DNA of 64,000 nucleotides from DATFWC01 sp963777755 (GCA_963777755.1 CAVZSC010000034.1:372001-436000), one strand, 5' to 3'; shown: positions 49,696 through 60,693, counted from the stretch's first letter. Translations and numbers: made by a program. The notes: generated by a model not told the origin, from the letters alone.

Positions 49696-51825
49696 CTACC
49701 GGGTTACGGTTCGCCGCGCGTTGCGGGCATTCGGCGCGGCCGCCGGCTGCTGCGCCTGGCCACCGCCGAACAGCATCTCGAAGAACGACGGCCCGCCGCC
49801 GCCGGCGTAGGACTGGCCGACGCCGTAGGGCAGCCGGACCGCGGGCCGGGCGTGGCTCTGCTTCGGCCGGTCGACGGCGGTGTCGGCGACCCGGCGGTCC
49901 TCGGTCTTGAGCGCCGCGATCACGCGGGCATCGCGGCCGTAGACGTCGTCGCAAATCACCAGCTTGCCGGCGTCGTCGACGAAGGCCGTCTGGTAGGTGA
50001 TGTGAACCGGGATGTGCTGCGGCAGCTGGATGTCCACCTCGGAGGTGCCGAACATCTTGCGGATACGGTCCTGCGTGTAGCCGTCGTTGGGCCGCGCGAT
50101 CGACAGCAGCACCTCTGCGTAGCGCGCCGGATCCTGGACCCGCATGCAACCATGGCTGTAGGCGCGCTTGTCGTGCGCGAACAGGTGCTTGTCCGGGGTG
50201 TCGTGCTGATAGACCAGGAAGCGGTTGGGGAAGTTGAAGCGGATGCGGCCGAGCGCATTGCGCTCGCCCGGCGGCTGCGAAATGTGCACGCTGCCATCGG
50301 CGTTCTGCGAGAGTTTCAGGCCCATGCGGGTGAGCACCGTCGGATCCTGCTGCAGCGCCGGCAGGTATTCGTTGTACACGATCGACGGCGGCACGTTCCA
50401 GGTCGGGTTGACGGTGATGTATTTCATCGTCTCGGTGAGGATCGGCGTCGGTGTGTGCGGCTTGCCGACCACCACCCGCGTCTGCCACGCCACCGTGCTG
50501 CCGCGATAGACCCGCAGCGAGAAGTCGGGAATGTTCAGAACCACGTGGGCGTAGTTGGGGTTGCCGAGCTCGCGCGGCAACCAGCGCCACCGCTCCATGT
50601 TGGCGATCACGATGTCGGCGTCGCGCGCGCTCGAGCGGCGCGGCCCGTTCATGGCGTCGATGGTCGCCGCCGTCAGCGTGCCGGTGACCTTGAGCTTGCG
50701 CTCCTGCTGGAATTTCTTCACCGCCTCGGCGACGTCCTTGTCGTAGGTGGTGTCGCGCGGATCGCCGGTGGCGCCCAGGCGCTCGCGCAGGAGCGGCACG
50801 CGGTTGTCGTGCTGGCCGATCTTGAGCGCCGGCCCGCCCAGGATCGGGGCCGGGCCGGTATCGCCCTTGTGCCCGCGCAGCTCCGCGAGCTTCGCCTTGA
50901 GGGCCTTGTAGCCCGCGTGTGGCGGATTGAAGGAGCCGCGAGAGTCTCGCCGATGTTCTTTGCGTCGGCGATCTTCGCCAGGGCTTCGGCCGGATCGGGC
51001 GGCGTGTGCGCGTAGTAGATGTCGCCGCTGATCCGGGTCCAGTGCACGCGGCCGCCCTGCGCATGCCGCGCGTAGGTCAACAGCACGGCGGTCATCCGGA
51101 CGTCGGCCTCGGCGAGCGCGGCCGGCTCGGCACCAGCGCGGAACACCGGCGTCGGAGTAGTCGGCCGGATCGAGCCCTTCGGTATCGACAGTCGCCAGGT
51201 AGCTGATTGCCGCCTTGGCGCGTGCCGAGGCCTCGCCGTTCTCGATCCACAGCGGCGCGAATCCGCGCTTTGCATAGAACGACTCGACCGCCGAGCGCTC
51301 GCTCTTGCGGTCGATCAGGCGGGCGAGCTTCGTCCCGGCGAGGTCGCGGATGGCGGTGACGAGCGGGTTCTCCTCGACCGGAGCGGCAGCCGGCGGCTGC
51401 GCGGCGATGTCCCTGGCGGCCGGTGCGGGGGCTGCCGCTGGTGCGGGAGCGGCGGCCGGCGTCGGAGCGGCAGCCGGCGGCTGCGCGGCGACGTCCGGCT
51501 TGGCCTCGCGCGGCGCTGTCGTCGGCGTGGCGCCGGTGGCGGGGCCGCCGACGTCGGCAATCGAGGGCGGCGGAAGATCGGCTGCGTCGGGAAGCGGAAC
51601 GCGCGCCTCGATGTCCTGTGGGCTGAGTGGAGCCGGGGCAGCCTGCGGCGCGGCGATGTCCGCCGCGGTCAGCGGCGGAACGTTCGCGGCCTCCGGCATC
51701 GGAATGGCGGCCGAGATATCGTCCCTGTCGCCCATGGCAGCCGTGGCCGAAACGCCACCCGCCGCCGTAAGCATCAGCGCTATCGCCGAGGTAGCCAGGA
51801 CCCGGTCGAACCGTCCTCCGCGCAT
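49696..51825 (-). CDS. L,D-transpeptidase (YcbB-like), with a compensating frameshift pair
   Basis: 709 residues as it reads. A signal peptide, then a long Pro/Ala region, a peptidoglycan-binding segment, and a C-terminal YkuD domain with the active Cys (about residue 558) in YSHGCMRVQDPAR. These enzymes make 3-3 cross-links in peptidoglycan. GGAGGG lies 7 bases before ATG 51825. Between about 51148 and 50936 the frame gives an Arg-rich, unlikely stretch. The next frame there reads FRAGAEPAALAEADVRM and GDIYYAHTPPDPAEAL, normal for the family. So one base is gained and one lost, leaving residues about 226-296 garbled. Confidence 0.82.
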   Translation of the reverse strand: MRGGRFDRVLATSAIALMLTAAGGVSATAAMGDRDDISAAIPMPEAANVPPLTAADIAAPQAAPAPLSPQDIEARVPLPDAADLPPPSIADVGGPATGATPTTAPREAKPDVAAQPPAAAPTPAAAPAPAAAPAPAARDIAAQPPAAAPVEENPLVTAIRDLAGTKLARLIDRKSERSAVESFYAKRGFAPLWIENGEASARAKAAISYLATVDTEGLDPADYSDAGVPRWCRAGRARRGRRPDDRRAVDLRAACAGRPRALDPDQRRHLLRAHAARSGRSPGEDRRRKEHRRDSRGSFNPPHAGYKALKAKLAELRGHKGDTGPAPILGGPALKIGQHDNRVPLLRERLGATGDPRDTTYDKDVAEAVKKFQQERKLKVTGTLTAATIDAMNGPRRSSARDADIVIANMERWRWLPRELGNPNYAHVVLNIPDFSLRVYRGSTVAWQTRVVVGKPHTPTPILTETMKYITVNPTWNVPPSIVYNEYLPALQQDPTVLTRMGLKLSQNADGSVHISQPPGERNALGRIRFNFPNRFLVYQHDTPDKHLFAHDKRAYSHGCMRVQDPARYAEVLLSIARPNDGYTQDRIRKMFGTSEVDIQLPQHIPVHITYQTAFVDDAGKLVICDDVYGRDARVIAALKTEDRRVADTAVDRPKQSHARPAVRLPYGVGQSYAGGGGPSFFEMLFGGGQAQQPAAAPNARNARRTVTR

Positions 51826-52006
51826 CGCACGTCCCTCCAATCCCAAGTCTCGAACCGTGTCCCCTTAGGTCAGGCAGGCAACACAGCAATTCAGGCGCGA
51901 TCAGGGCGTTTGCGCCTTATCCAACTACTCACGAGGCGACCTGACTCCAATTCGGCAGGCGAATCAATCGTTCCGCGAAGGCGTCTGGTGCTTTCCCGAA
52001 ACCCTG

Positions 52007-53545
<1,539 letters not shown>

Positions 53546-53628
53546 GCGGCGGAACCCTTAAGGCAACTTGTCCCGAATTGGGCCAGCATGGCGCGAATTG
53601 TCTTAACGGGCGATAAAAACGACCGTCC

Positions 53629-56523
53629 TTATTTCGAGACGGTTAATCCAACGCGCCGGGAGGCGCGGGCGCGAACCGCCCATTTTGCGAGCTCGGTCGC
53701 GACCAAGAGCGTGGCGGCGGCGCCCGCCGCGATCAGCCAGTCGGCGAGCGACAGCGGCACGGTGTGGAACGCCGCCTGCAGGATCGGCAGATAGATCACG
53801 ACAACGTGCAGGGCGAGCGAGGCCGCGACTGCGACGGCGAGCCAGGCGTTGTCGGCGAGCCCGGTGAACGCGCTACGCCACGGCGAGCGGCAGCAGTACA
53901 CGTTGAACAGCTGGAACATCATCAGGGTGGTGAATGCCATGGTGCGGGCGTAGGCCTCGTCGGCCGCGTTCGCGGTGGTGCCGGCGGCGAGCAGCGTGAA
54001 CAGGCCGCCGGGGTAGCAGGCGTCGAGAACCGCGATCGTACCGACCATCATCACGCTGCCGATCGCCGCGAGGCGCCACCAGTCCGCCGCGGTCAGGACG
54101 CCGGTGCCGTGCGGTCGCGGCGCCCGCCGCATCAGGTCGGGATCCTTGGGGTCGATACCGAGCGCCAGCGCGGGCGCGCCGTCGGTGATCAGGTTGATCC
54201 ACAGGAGCTGCGCGGCGATGAGCGGCAGGAACAGCCCGCCGTCCGCCGTCACGAGGCCGAACACGGGCGCGAACATCACGCCGGCGAACATGGTCATGAG
54301 CTCGCCGGCGTTCGACGACAACAGGTAGAGCAGGTACTTGCGGATGTTGTCGTAGATGCCGCGCCCTTCCTCGACCGCCCGCACGATGCTGGCGAAATTG
54401 TCGTCGGTCAGCACCATGTCGGCGGCTTCCTTCGACACGTCGGTGCCGGTGATGCCCATGGCGACGCCGATGTTGGCGGTCTTGAGCGCCGGCGCGTCGT
54501 TGATGCCGTCGCCCGTCATCGCCACCACGTGGCCCTTGCGCTGCAGCGCCTCGACGATGCGCAGCTTGTGCTCGGGATCGACGCGGGCGAACACCCGCAC
54601 GTCGTCGACCACGGCGTCGAGTGCCGCATCGTCCATGCGGCGCAGGTCGGCGCCGGTGACGACGCGCGCGCCCGGCTCGAGGATGTCGAGTTCGCGCGCG
54701 ATCGCTTGCGCCGTCGCCGGATGGTCGCCGGTGATCATCACGGTGCGGATGTGGGCGCGTCGCGCCACCGCCACCGCCGCCTTCGCCTCGGCGCGCGGCG
54801 GATCGATCATGCCGACGAAGCCGAGCAGGACGAGCTCCTCCTCGAGATCGTCGGGCAACCCACCGTCGAGTGCGCAAGCCGGGACGACGCGCGTCGCGAC
54901 CGCGAGCGTGCGCAGCGCCTTGCGGGCGAGCGCCTCGTTCTGTCGCACGAGCTCGGCGCGACGCTCCTCGCCGAACGACACGACCTTGCCGTGCTCCCAT
55001 AAATAGCGGCACTTCGTCAGCAGCACCTCCGGCGCGCCCTTGACGAATACGTGCAGCTCGTCGGGCTTGTCGGGAGCGGCATGCACCGTCGCGTGGCGCT
55101 TGCGCTCGGAGGTGAAGGGGATCTCGGCGACGCGGCGCCAGCACGCGAGTTCGGCCTGCACGAGGCCGAGCTTGCGCGCCGCGACCAGCAGGGCGCCTTC
55201 GGTCGGGTCGCCCTGCACCGTCCAGCGCCCCTCCGTCTCGGTGAGTGCCGCATCGTTGGCGAGCGCCGCCGCCCGCAGGATCTGCTCCACCGCCGCGCGT
55301 TCCGGCGACGCTTCGGCCAGCGCAGCGCCGTCGCGGGTGAATTTGCCGTCCGGCACGTAGCCGCTGCCGGACACCTCGATCACCGCGCTCGCCGTCACGA
55401 TCGCCCGCACCGTCATCTCGTTGCGGGTCAGCGTCCCGGTCTTGTCGGAGCAGATGACCGTCGCGGCGCCGAGCGTCTCCACCGCCGGCAGCTTGCGCAC
55501 GATCGCATTGGCGGCCGCCATGCGCCGCACCCCGAGGCTCAATCCCACCGTGACGATCGCCGGCAGCGCCTCGGGGATCGCCGCGACCGCGAGCGCGACC
55601 GCGAACAGGAACAGGCTCAGGATGGCGCTCAACGTCACGGCCTTGCTGGTCATCAGCCCGGTCGCGAACACCACCGCGCAGATCCCCAGCATGATGACGC
55701 TCAGGCGCTTGCCCGTGCGGTCGAGCTCCTGCTGCAGCGGGGTCGGATCGCGCCTGGCGGTGTCGATCAGCCCGGCGATGCGGCCGACCTGCGTTGCCAT
55801 GGCGGTCGCCACCACGACGGCGCGGCCGCGCCCGTAGGTCGCAACTGTCCCTGAGAACAGCATGTTGCGGCGGTCGCCGATGCCGGCATCGGCCTCGCCC
55901 GGCGCCACGTCCTTGGCGACCGGCATGCTCTCCCCGGTCAGCGCCGCCTCGTCGGCTTGCAGGTTGGCCGCCTCGACCAGGCGCGCGTCCGCCGGGATCT
56001 TGTCGCCCGCCTCCACCAGCAGGATGTCGCCCGGTACGATCTCGCGCGTCGCGATGCGTTGCCGCCCGCCGTCGCGGACCACGGTCGCCTCCGGCGCGGC
56101 GAGCGCCATCAGGGCGCGGACCGATTTTTCCGCGCGCCGCTCCTGGAAGAAGCCGAGCAGCGCGTTGAGCACGAGGATCGCCAGGATGACGATCGCCTCG
56201 TAGGGGAGCGCGCTCTCGCGCGGGTCCTGCAGCAGCCACTCGGCCATCGAGATGGCGGTGGCGGCCATCAGGATGATGACCAGGATGTTGGCGAACTGCT
56301 CGGCGAGCTGTCGCCACCATGGGGTTTCGCCCGCGCTGGTGAGCTCGTTCGGTCCCTCGCGGCGGAGGCGCTGTTGCGCCTCCGCTCGGCTCAGGCCGCG
56401 GTCGCAGTCGGAGCCGAGCGCCACCAGCACGACGTCGGCCGGCTCGCTGTGCGCACGGTGCGCGGCGCTGCGTTCCGGCGCGACGCCCGATTCGAGTGCG
56501 GGAGGCATCGTCGTGGCCAGCAT
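53629..56523 (-). CDS. P2-type cation-transporting ATPase
   Basis: 964 residues. N-terminal cation-ATPase region (GLSRAEAQQRLRREGPNELTS), actuator LTGESMPV, phosphorylation Asp360 in SDKTGTLTRNEM, nucleotide-binding domain, hinge MTGDGINDAPALKTANIGVAMG, and a six-helix C-terminal domain. TM4 reads AIPEALPAIVTV, the P2 pattern for Ca2+-, Na+- or H+-type pumps; which ion cannot be decided. Inner membrane. Start at 56523; MPPALES five codons on is an alternative. Divergent from pepF. Confidence 0.92.
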   Translation of the reverse strand: MLATTMPPALESGVAPERSAAHRAHSEPADVVLVALGSDCDRGLSRAEAQQRLRREGPNELTSAGETPWWRQLAEQFANILVIILMAATAISMAEWLLQDPRESALPYEAIVILAILVLNALLGFFQERRAEKSVRALMALAAPEATVVRDGGRQRIATREIVPGDILLVEAGDKIPADARLVEAANLQADEAALTGESMPVAKDVAPGEADAGIGDRRNMLFSGTVATYGRGRAVVVATAMATQVGRIAGLIDTARRDPTPLQQELDRTGKRLSVIMLGICAVVFATGLMTSKAVTLSAILSLFLFAVALAVAAIPEALPAIVTVGLSLGVRRMAAANAIVRKLPAVETLGAATVICSDKTGTLTRNEMTVRAIVTASAVIEVSGSGYVPDGKFTRDGAALAEASPERAAVEQILRAAALANDAALTETEGRWTVQGDPTEGALLVAARKLGLVQAELACWRRVAEIPFTSERKRHATVHAAPDKPDELHVFVKGAPEVLLTKCRYLWEHGKVVSFGEERRAELVRQNEALARKALRTLAVATRVVPACALDGGLPDDLEEELVLLGFVGMIDPPRAEAKAAVAVARRAHIRTVMITGDHPATAQAIARELDILEPGARVVTGADLRRMDDAALDAVVDDVRVFARVDPEHKLRIVEALQRKGHVVAMTGDGINDAPALKTANIGVAMGITGTDVSKEAADMVLTDDNFASIVRAVEEGRGIYDNIRKYLLYLLSSNAGELMTMFAGVMFAPVFGLVTADGGLFLPLIAAQLLWINLITDGAPALALGIDPKDPDLMRRAPRPHGTGVLTAADWWRLAAIGSVMMVGTIAVLDACYPGGLFTLLAAGTTANAADEAYARTMAFTTLMMFQLFNVYCCRSPWRSAFTGLADNAWLAVAVAASLALHVVVIYLPILQAAFHTVPLSLADWLIAAGAAATLLVATELAKWAVRARASRRVGLTVSK

Positions 56524-56667
56524 CGGGTCGCTCGTCGTCCGGGGTGTTGTGTGTCGGCCGCCATGGCTTATTTTGCGGCAAGACCGTCCGCATTGCGGCA
56601 GATCATCCCCATCTGCGGCAGATCGACCGCGTCCGCCGCAACCGTCCGCCGTCCCAGGAAGGGCCAT

Positions 56668-58500
56668 ATGACCAGCACAACCGCCCACGCAACAGCGAAA
56701 ACTGCGGCGCGCTCAGCCCCCAAGGCATTGGGCAGGCTGCCCGAATGGAATCTGGCGGACCTCTATCCGGCGCTCGATTCGCCGGAGCTCAAGGGCGATC
56801 TTGCGCGCGCCGCCGCCGAATGCCGCGCCTTCGAGGCGACCTACAAGGGCAAGCTCGCGGAGCTCGCCGGCTCCGGCGCCCTCGCCGATGCGGTCAAGCG
56901 CTACGAGGCGCTCGATGACCTGCTCGGGCGGCTCTATTCCTACGCGACGCTGGTCTATTCGGGCGACACCACCGACCCGGTGCGCACCAAGTTCTACGGC
57001 GACGTGCAGGACCGCCTCACCGCCGCGACCACCCACGTCCTGTTCTTCGCCCTCGAGCTCAACCGCATCGACGACGCGGTGCTCGAGCGCGCCATGCAGG
57101 ACCCGGCGCTTGGTCACTATCGCCCGTGGATCGAGGACGTGCGCAAGGAGAAGCCGTACCAGCTGGAGGACCGCATCGAGCAGCTGTTCCACGAGAAGTC
57201 GGTGACCGGCTACGGCGCCTTCAACCGCCTGTTCGACGAGACCGTGGCGTCGCTGCGCTTCAAGGTCGAGGGCAAGATGCTGCCGATCGAGCGCACGCTC
57301 GACCTCCTGCAGGATCCCGCGGGTGCGCGGCGCAAGGCCGCCGCCGAGGCGCTCGCCCGCACGTTCAAGGACAACCTGCGGGTTTTCACCCTGGTCACCA
57401 ACACGCTCGCCAAGGACAAGGAGATCTCCGACCGCTGGCGCGGCTTCCCCGATGTCGCCGCCTCGCGCCATCTCGCCAACCGGGTCGAGCCCGAGGTGGT
57501 CGATGCACTGGTCGCCGCCGTGCGGGCGGCCTATCCGCGCCTGTCGCACCGCTACTATGCGCTGAAAGCGAAATGGTTCGGCAAGAAGCGCCTGCCGCAC
57601 TGGGACCGCAACGCGCCGCTGCCCAAGGTGCCGACCCGCACCATCTCGTGGAGCGAGGCGGAAGAAACCGTGCTCAGCGCCTACGGCGCGTTCTCGCCGC
57701 GCATGGCGGAGATCGCCGAGCGCTTCTTCCGCGACCGCTGGATCGATGCGCCGGCGCGCCCCGGCAAGTCGCCCGGCGCGTTCTCCCACCCGACCGTGCC
57801 GTCGGCGCACCCCTACGTGCTGCTCAACTATCTGGGCAAGCCGCGCGACGTGATGACGCTCGCGCACGAGCTCGGCCACGGCGTGCACCAGGTGCTCGCC
57901 GCTCCCAACGGCGCCCTGATGGCGCCCACCCCGCTGACGCTCGCCGAGACCGCGAGCGTGTTCGGCGAGATGCTCACCTTCCGCAAGCTGCTCGCCGAAA
58001 CCAGGGACGCAAGGCAGCGCAAGGCCATGCTCGCCGCCAAGGTCGAGGACATGATCAACACGGTGGTGCGGCAGGTCGCGTTCTACACGTTCGAGCGCGA
58101 GGTCCACACCGAGCGCCGCAACGGGGAACTCACCGCCGATCGCCTGGGCGAGATCTGGCTCAAGGTGCAGACCGAAAGCCTCGGGCCGGCGATCGAGCTC
58201 AAGCCCGGCTACGAGACCTTCTGGACCTACATCCCCCACTTCATCCATTCGCCGTTCTACGTCTATGCCTACGCGTTCGGCGACTGCATGGTGAACTCGC
58301 TCTACGCGGTCTACGAGCGGGCGGAGGAAGGCTTCGCCGAGCGCTACCTCGCCATGCTGGCGGCGGGCGGCACGCGCCACCACAGCGAGCTCCTGAAACC
58401 CTTCGGCCTCGACGCCCGCGACCCGGCGTTCTGGCAGGGGGGCCTCGGTGTGATCGAGCGCATGATCGGCGAGCTGGAGGCGCTGGATCGGCGGGGGTAG
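56668..58500 (+). CDS. pepF: oligoendopeptidase F, M3 family
   Basis: 610 residues. M3B zinc peptidase: N-terminal PEWNLADLYPALDSPELKGDL; zinc motif H400-E401-x-x-H404 in LAHELGHGVHQVLA, with the third ligand in the following ETASVFGEMLTF. C-terminal HFIHSPFYVYAYAFGDCMVNSLYAVYE matches the family. It cuts short oligopeptides in the cytoplasm. AGGAAGGG precedes the ATG. Its stop is only 10 bases from the first palindrome of the toxin-antitoxin operator. Confidence 0.94.
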   Translation: MTSTTAHATAKTAARSAPKALGRLPEWNLADLYPALDSPELKGDLARAAAECRAFEATYKGKLAELAGSGALADAVKRYEALDDLLGRLYSYATLVYSGDTTDPVRTKFYGDVQDRLTAATTHVLFFALELNRIDDAVLERAMQDPALGHYRPWIEDVRKEKPYQLEDRIEQLFHEKSVTGYGAFNRLFDETVASLRFKVEGKMLPIERTLDLLQDPAGARRKAAAEALARTFKDNLRVFTLVTNTLAKDKEISDRWRGFPDVAASRHLANRVEPEVVDALVAAVRAAYPRLSHRYYALKAKWFGKKRLPHWDRNAPLPKVPTRTISWSEAEETVLSAYGAFSPRMAEIAERFFRDRWIDAPARPGKSPGAFSHPTVPSAHPYVLLNYLGKPRDVMTLAHELGHGVHQVLAAPNGALMAPTPLTLAETASVFGEMLTFRKLLAETRDARQRKAMLAAKVEDMINTVVRQVAFYTFEREVHTERRNGELTADRLGEIWLKVQTESLGPAIELKPGYETFWTYIPHFIHSPFYVYAYAFGDCMVNSLYAVYERAEEGFAERYLAMLAAGGTRHHSELLKPFGLDARDPAFWQGGLGVIERMIGELEALDRRG

Positions 58501-58509
58501 CGAGAAGTG

Positions 58510-58542
58510 CTGTTTTACATGCACTTAAGGCATGTAAAACAG
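58510..58542. promoter_or_regulatory. palindromic operator 1 of the toxin-antitoxin pair
   Basis: Perfect inverted repeat, 13-base arms CTGTTTTACATGC (58510-58522) and GCATGTAAAACAG (58530-58542), 7-base spacer. The half-site CTGTTTTACA resembles operator 2's CTGTTATACA. The two centres are 48 bases apart. Likely bound by the antitoxin or the complex. Confidence 0.75.
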
Positions 58543-58545
58543 ATG

Positions 58546-58574
58546 TTGAACATAAGATGGGGCTGTTATACATT
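58546..58574 (+). promoter_or_regulatory. sigma-70-type promoter of the toxin-antitoxin pair
   Basis: TTGAAC (58546-58551), 17 bases, TACATT (58569-58574). The -10 box lies within palindrome 2, so a protein bound there would block it. Confidence 0.55.
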
Positions 58575-58588
58575 CTGTATAACAGCCC
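58560..58588. promoter_or_regulatory. palindromic operator 2 of the toxin-antitoxin pair
   Basis: Perfect inverted repeat, 13-base arms GGGCTGTTATACA (58560-58572) and TGTATAACAGCCC (58576-58588), 3-base spacer. Covers the -10 box and ends 27 bases before the antitoxin ATG. Confidence 0.8.
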
Positions 58589-58615
58589 ATCGGGGCGGAT
58601 GAATGAGGGCTCGCC

Positions 58616-58840
58616 ATGAAGATTGAGATCAAGAAGATCGGGAATTCCGATGGATTGATCCTGCCGCGCGAGTTGATGCAACGGCTCGACCTCAAGCGCG
58701 GGCAGCAATTGCATATCACCGAGCTTGCCGGTGGGGGCTTTCAGGTCCTTCCGTACGACCCCGATTTCGAGAAGACGATGGAAATCGCCGACGAGATCAT
58801 GGACGAGTATCGGGACACGTTGGCGGCGCTGGCGAAATGA
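58616..58840 (+). CDS. AbrB/MazE-type antitoxin
   Basis: 74 residues. SpoVT-AbrB swapped-hairpin DNA-binding domain: IKKIGNSDGLILPRELMQRLDLKRGQQLHI. The acidic C-terminus (DPDFEKTMEIADEIMDEYRDTLAALAK) is the part that would wrap the toxin. It lies 12 bases before a Doc-type toxin gene and behind two perfect palindromes, the arrangement expected for self-repression. The start GCTCGCC-ATG has GAGGG 6 bases upstream. Confidence 0.9.
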   Translation: MKIEIKKIGNSDGLILPRELMQRLDLKRGQQLHITELAGGGFQVLPYDPDFEKTMEIADEIMDEYRDTLAALAK

Positions 58841-58852
58841 ATCGCATGCCAG

Positions 58853-59248
58853 ATGACCGATACCGCCGAGATCAAGTGGGTCACCTATGGCCAGGTGATT
58901 GCGATGCACAGCCGCGAGCTGCGTCGGTTCGGCGGAGCACCGGGGTTGCGCGACGAAGGCATGTTGCGCTCGGCCCTGGAGCGGCCGGCGAACAAGTGGC
59001 ACTACGAGCGAGCGGGCCTTGATGAGCTCGCCGCCGCCTATGCGTTCGGGCTTGCCAAGAACCACGCCTTCGTCGATGGCAACAAGCGCATCGCTTTCAT
59101 GACCATGATGGCGTTTCTGCGCAAGAACGGCGTGCGTTTTGCCCCGCAGCCTGCACAAGCGACCAGTATCATGCTTGCCTTGGCTGCGGGCGAAGTGAGC
59201 GAGCAGAGCCTCGCGCGGTGGATTCGCGACAATTGGCCGAAGGCGTAA
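58853..59248 (+). CDS. Doc-type (Fic fold) toxin
   Basis: 131 residues. The death-on-curing family signature HAFVDGNKRIAF (His71, Gly76, Asn77, Lys78, Arg79) corresponds to the Fic core HxFx(D/E)xNKR. Doc of phage P1 phosphorylates EF-Tu and stops translation. Length and order (AMHSRELRRFGGAPGLRDEGMLRSALERP at the N-terminus) are normal for Doc. The active-site His and the phosphate loop are intact, so the toxin is probably functional and held by the preceding antitoxin. Confidence 0.92.
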   Translation: MTDTAEIKWVTYGQVIAMHSRELRRFGGAPGLRDEGMLRSALERPANKWHYERAGLDELAAAYAFGLAKNHAFVDGNKRIAFMTMMAFLRKNGVRFAPQPAQATSIMLALAAGEVSEQSLARWIRDNWPKA

Positions 59249-59316
59249 CGTCGCGGAGCCTATGGCTCGCGGGGCCGAGCGTGCTTAGATACGCCGCGAC
59301 CGAGTGAGGGGCCCCA

Positions 59317-60693
59317 TTGTCGGACCGCGACCGCCGCGATAGCGAAGCCAACCGATTCTCCGCCCGCGCGGCGCGCTATGCGCGCGTCGGCGCCAACATG
59401 AGCGGGGTCGCGGCGCGCTTCGCCGCCTCGCGGCTGTTCGGCTACGAGCTCGACCGCACTCGCAACGCCGCGGAGCTCACCGCGGCGCTCGGCGGGCTCA
59501 AGGGTCCGATGATGAAGGTGGCGCAGCTCATGGCCACCATCCCCGACCTGCTGCCGCCCGAATACGCCGCCGAGCTCGCCAAGCTGCAGGCCGATGCCCC
59601 GCCCATGGGATGGGCATTCGTGCGCCGGCGCATGATCGCCGAGCTTGGGCCCGACTGGCAGGCAAAATTCGCAAGCTTCGAGCACCATCCCGCCGCCGCC
59701 GCCTCGCTCGGCCAGGTGCACCGCGCCCGCGCCCACGACGGCACCGCGCTGGCCTGCAAGCTGCAATATGCCGACATGCAGTCCGCCGTGGAGGCCGACC
59801 TCGCCCAGCTGCAGGTGCTGTTCGCCATCCACCGCCGCATGGATCCGATCATCGACACCTCGGAGATCTACAAGGAGATCGGCGCGCGCGTGCGCGAGGA
59901 GCTCGACTACCATCGCGAGGCCAAGCACGTCGCGCTCTACCGGCGCGTGCTCGCCGACGTGAAGGAGATCCGCGTGCCGAACGTGTGGCCGGAGCTCTCG
60001 ACCCGCCGCCTCCTCATCCTCGAATGGCTCGAGGGCCGCCGCCTGCTCGAGCACAAGGACGACGACCTCGCGACCCGCAATCGCCTCGGCACCGCCATGT
60101 TCAAGGCCTGGTGGGTGCCGTTCAGCCGCTACGGCGTCATCCACGGCGACCCGCATCTCGGCAACTACACGGTGTTCGACGCGGGCGGCGCGCCGCACGG
60201 CATCAACCTGCTCGACTACGGCTGCATCCGCATCTTCGCGCCGCGATTCGTGCAGGGCGTGGTCGACCTCTATCACGGCCTGCTCGAGGGCGACGACGAC
60301 CTCGTGGTGCACGCCTACGAGTCCTGGGGCTTCCGCCGGCTCAACCGCGAGACCATCGGGGCGCTCAACATCTGGGCGCGCTTCATCTACGGGCCGCTCC
60401 TGCAGGACCGCGTGCGCTCGATCGCCGACGGGGTCAAGCCGGCCGAGTACGGCCGCCGCGAGGCGTTCCGGGTGCACCAGGTGCTCAAGGCCCAGGGCCC
60501 GATCACCGTGCCGCGCGAGTTCGTCTTCATGGACCGCGCGGCAATCGGGCTCGGCGGCGTGTTCCTGCACCTGCGCGCCGAGCTCAATTTCTACCGGCTG
60601 TTCAACGAGGCGATCGAGCGCTTCGCGATCGACAAGGTCGCCGGGCGCCAGGCCGAGGCGCTCGCCGCCGCCGCGCTCCCGGCCGCCGCGTAG
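59317..60693 (+). CDS. ABC1/UbiB-family atypical kinase
   Basis: 458 residues. ADCK/UbiB fold: the N-terminal KVAQLMA (variant of the KxGQ motif), Ala-rich nucleotide loop AAAASLGQVHRARA, Lys in LACKLQYADMQSAVEADL, catalytic HGDPHLGNYTVFD, and the DFG-like LLDYGCIRIF. The family supports ubiquinone synthesis or other membrane lipids. The start is a TTG with GTGAGG 8 bases upstream; ATG 59398 is an alternative that would lose the N-terminal helix. Independent unit between the toxin gene and cytochrome-oxidase-like gene. Confidence 0.85.
   Translation: MSDRDRRDSEANRFSARAARYARVGANMSGVAARFAASRLFGYELDRTRNAAELTAALGGLKGPMMKVAQLMATIPDLLPPEYAAELAKLQADAPPMGWAFVRRRMIAELGPDWQAKFASFEHHPAAAASLGQVHRARAHDGTALACKLQYADMQSAVEADLAQLQVLFAIHRRMDPIIDTSEIYKEIGARVREELDYHREAKHVALYRRVLADVKEIRVPNVWPELSTRRLLILEWLEGRRLLEHKDDDLATRNRLGTAMFKAWWVPFSRYGVIHGDPHLGNYTVFDAGGAPHGINLLDYGCIRIFAPRFVQGVVDLYHGLLEGDDDLVVHAYESWGFRRLNRETIGALNIWARFIYGPLLQDRVRSIADGVKPAEYGRREAFRVHQVLKAQGPITVPREFVFMDRAAIGLGGVFLHLRAELNFYRLFNEAIERFAIDKVAGRQAEALAAAALPAAA

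Noticed and set aside
58510..58588. Terminator of pepF
   Set aside because: The palindromes lack a U run and share a half-site sequence in front of a toxin-antitoxin pair, which fits an operator better. Some effect on pepF mRNA cannot be excluded.
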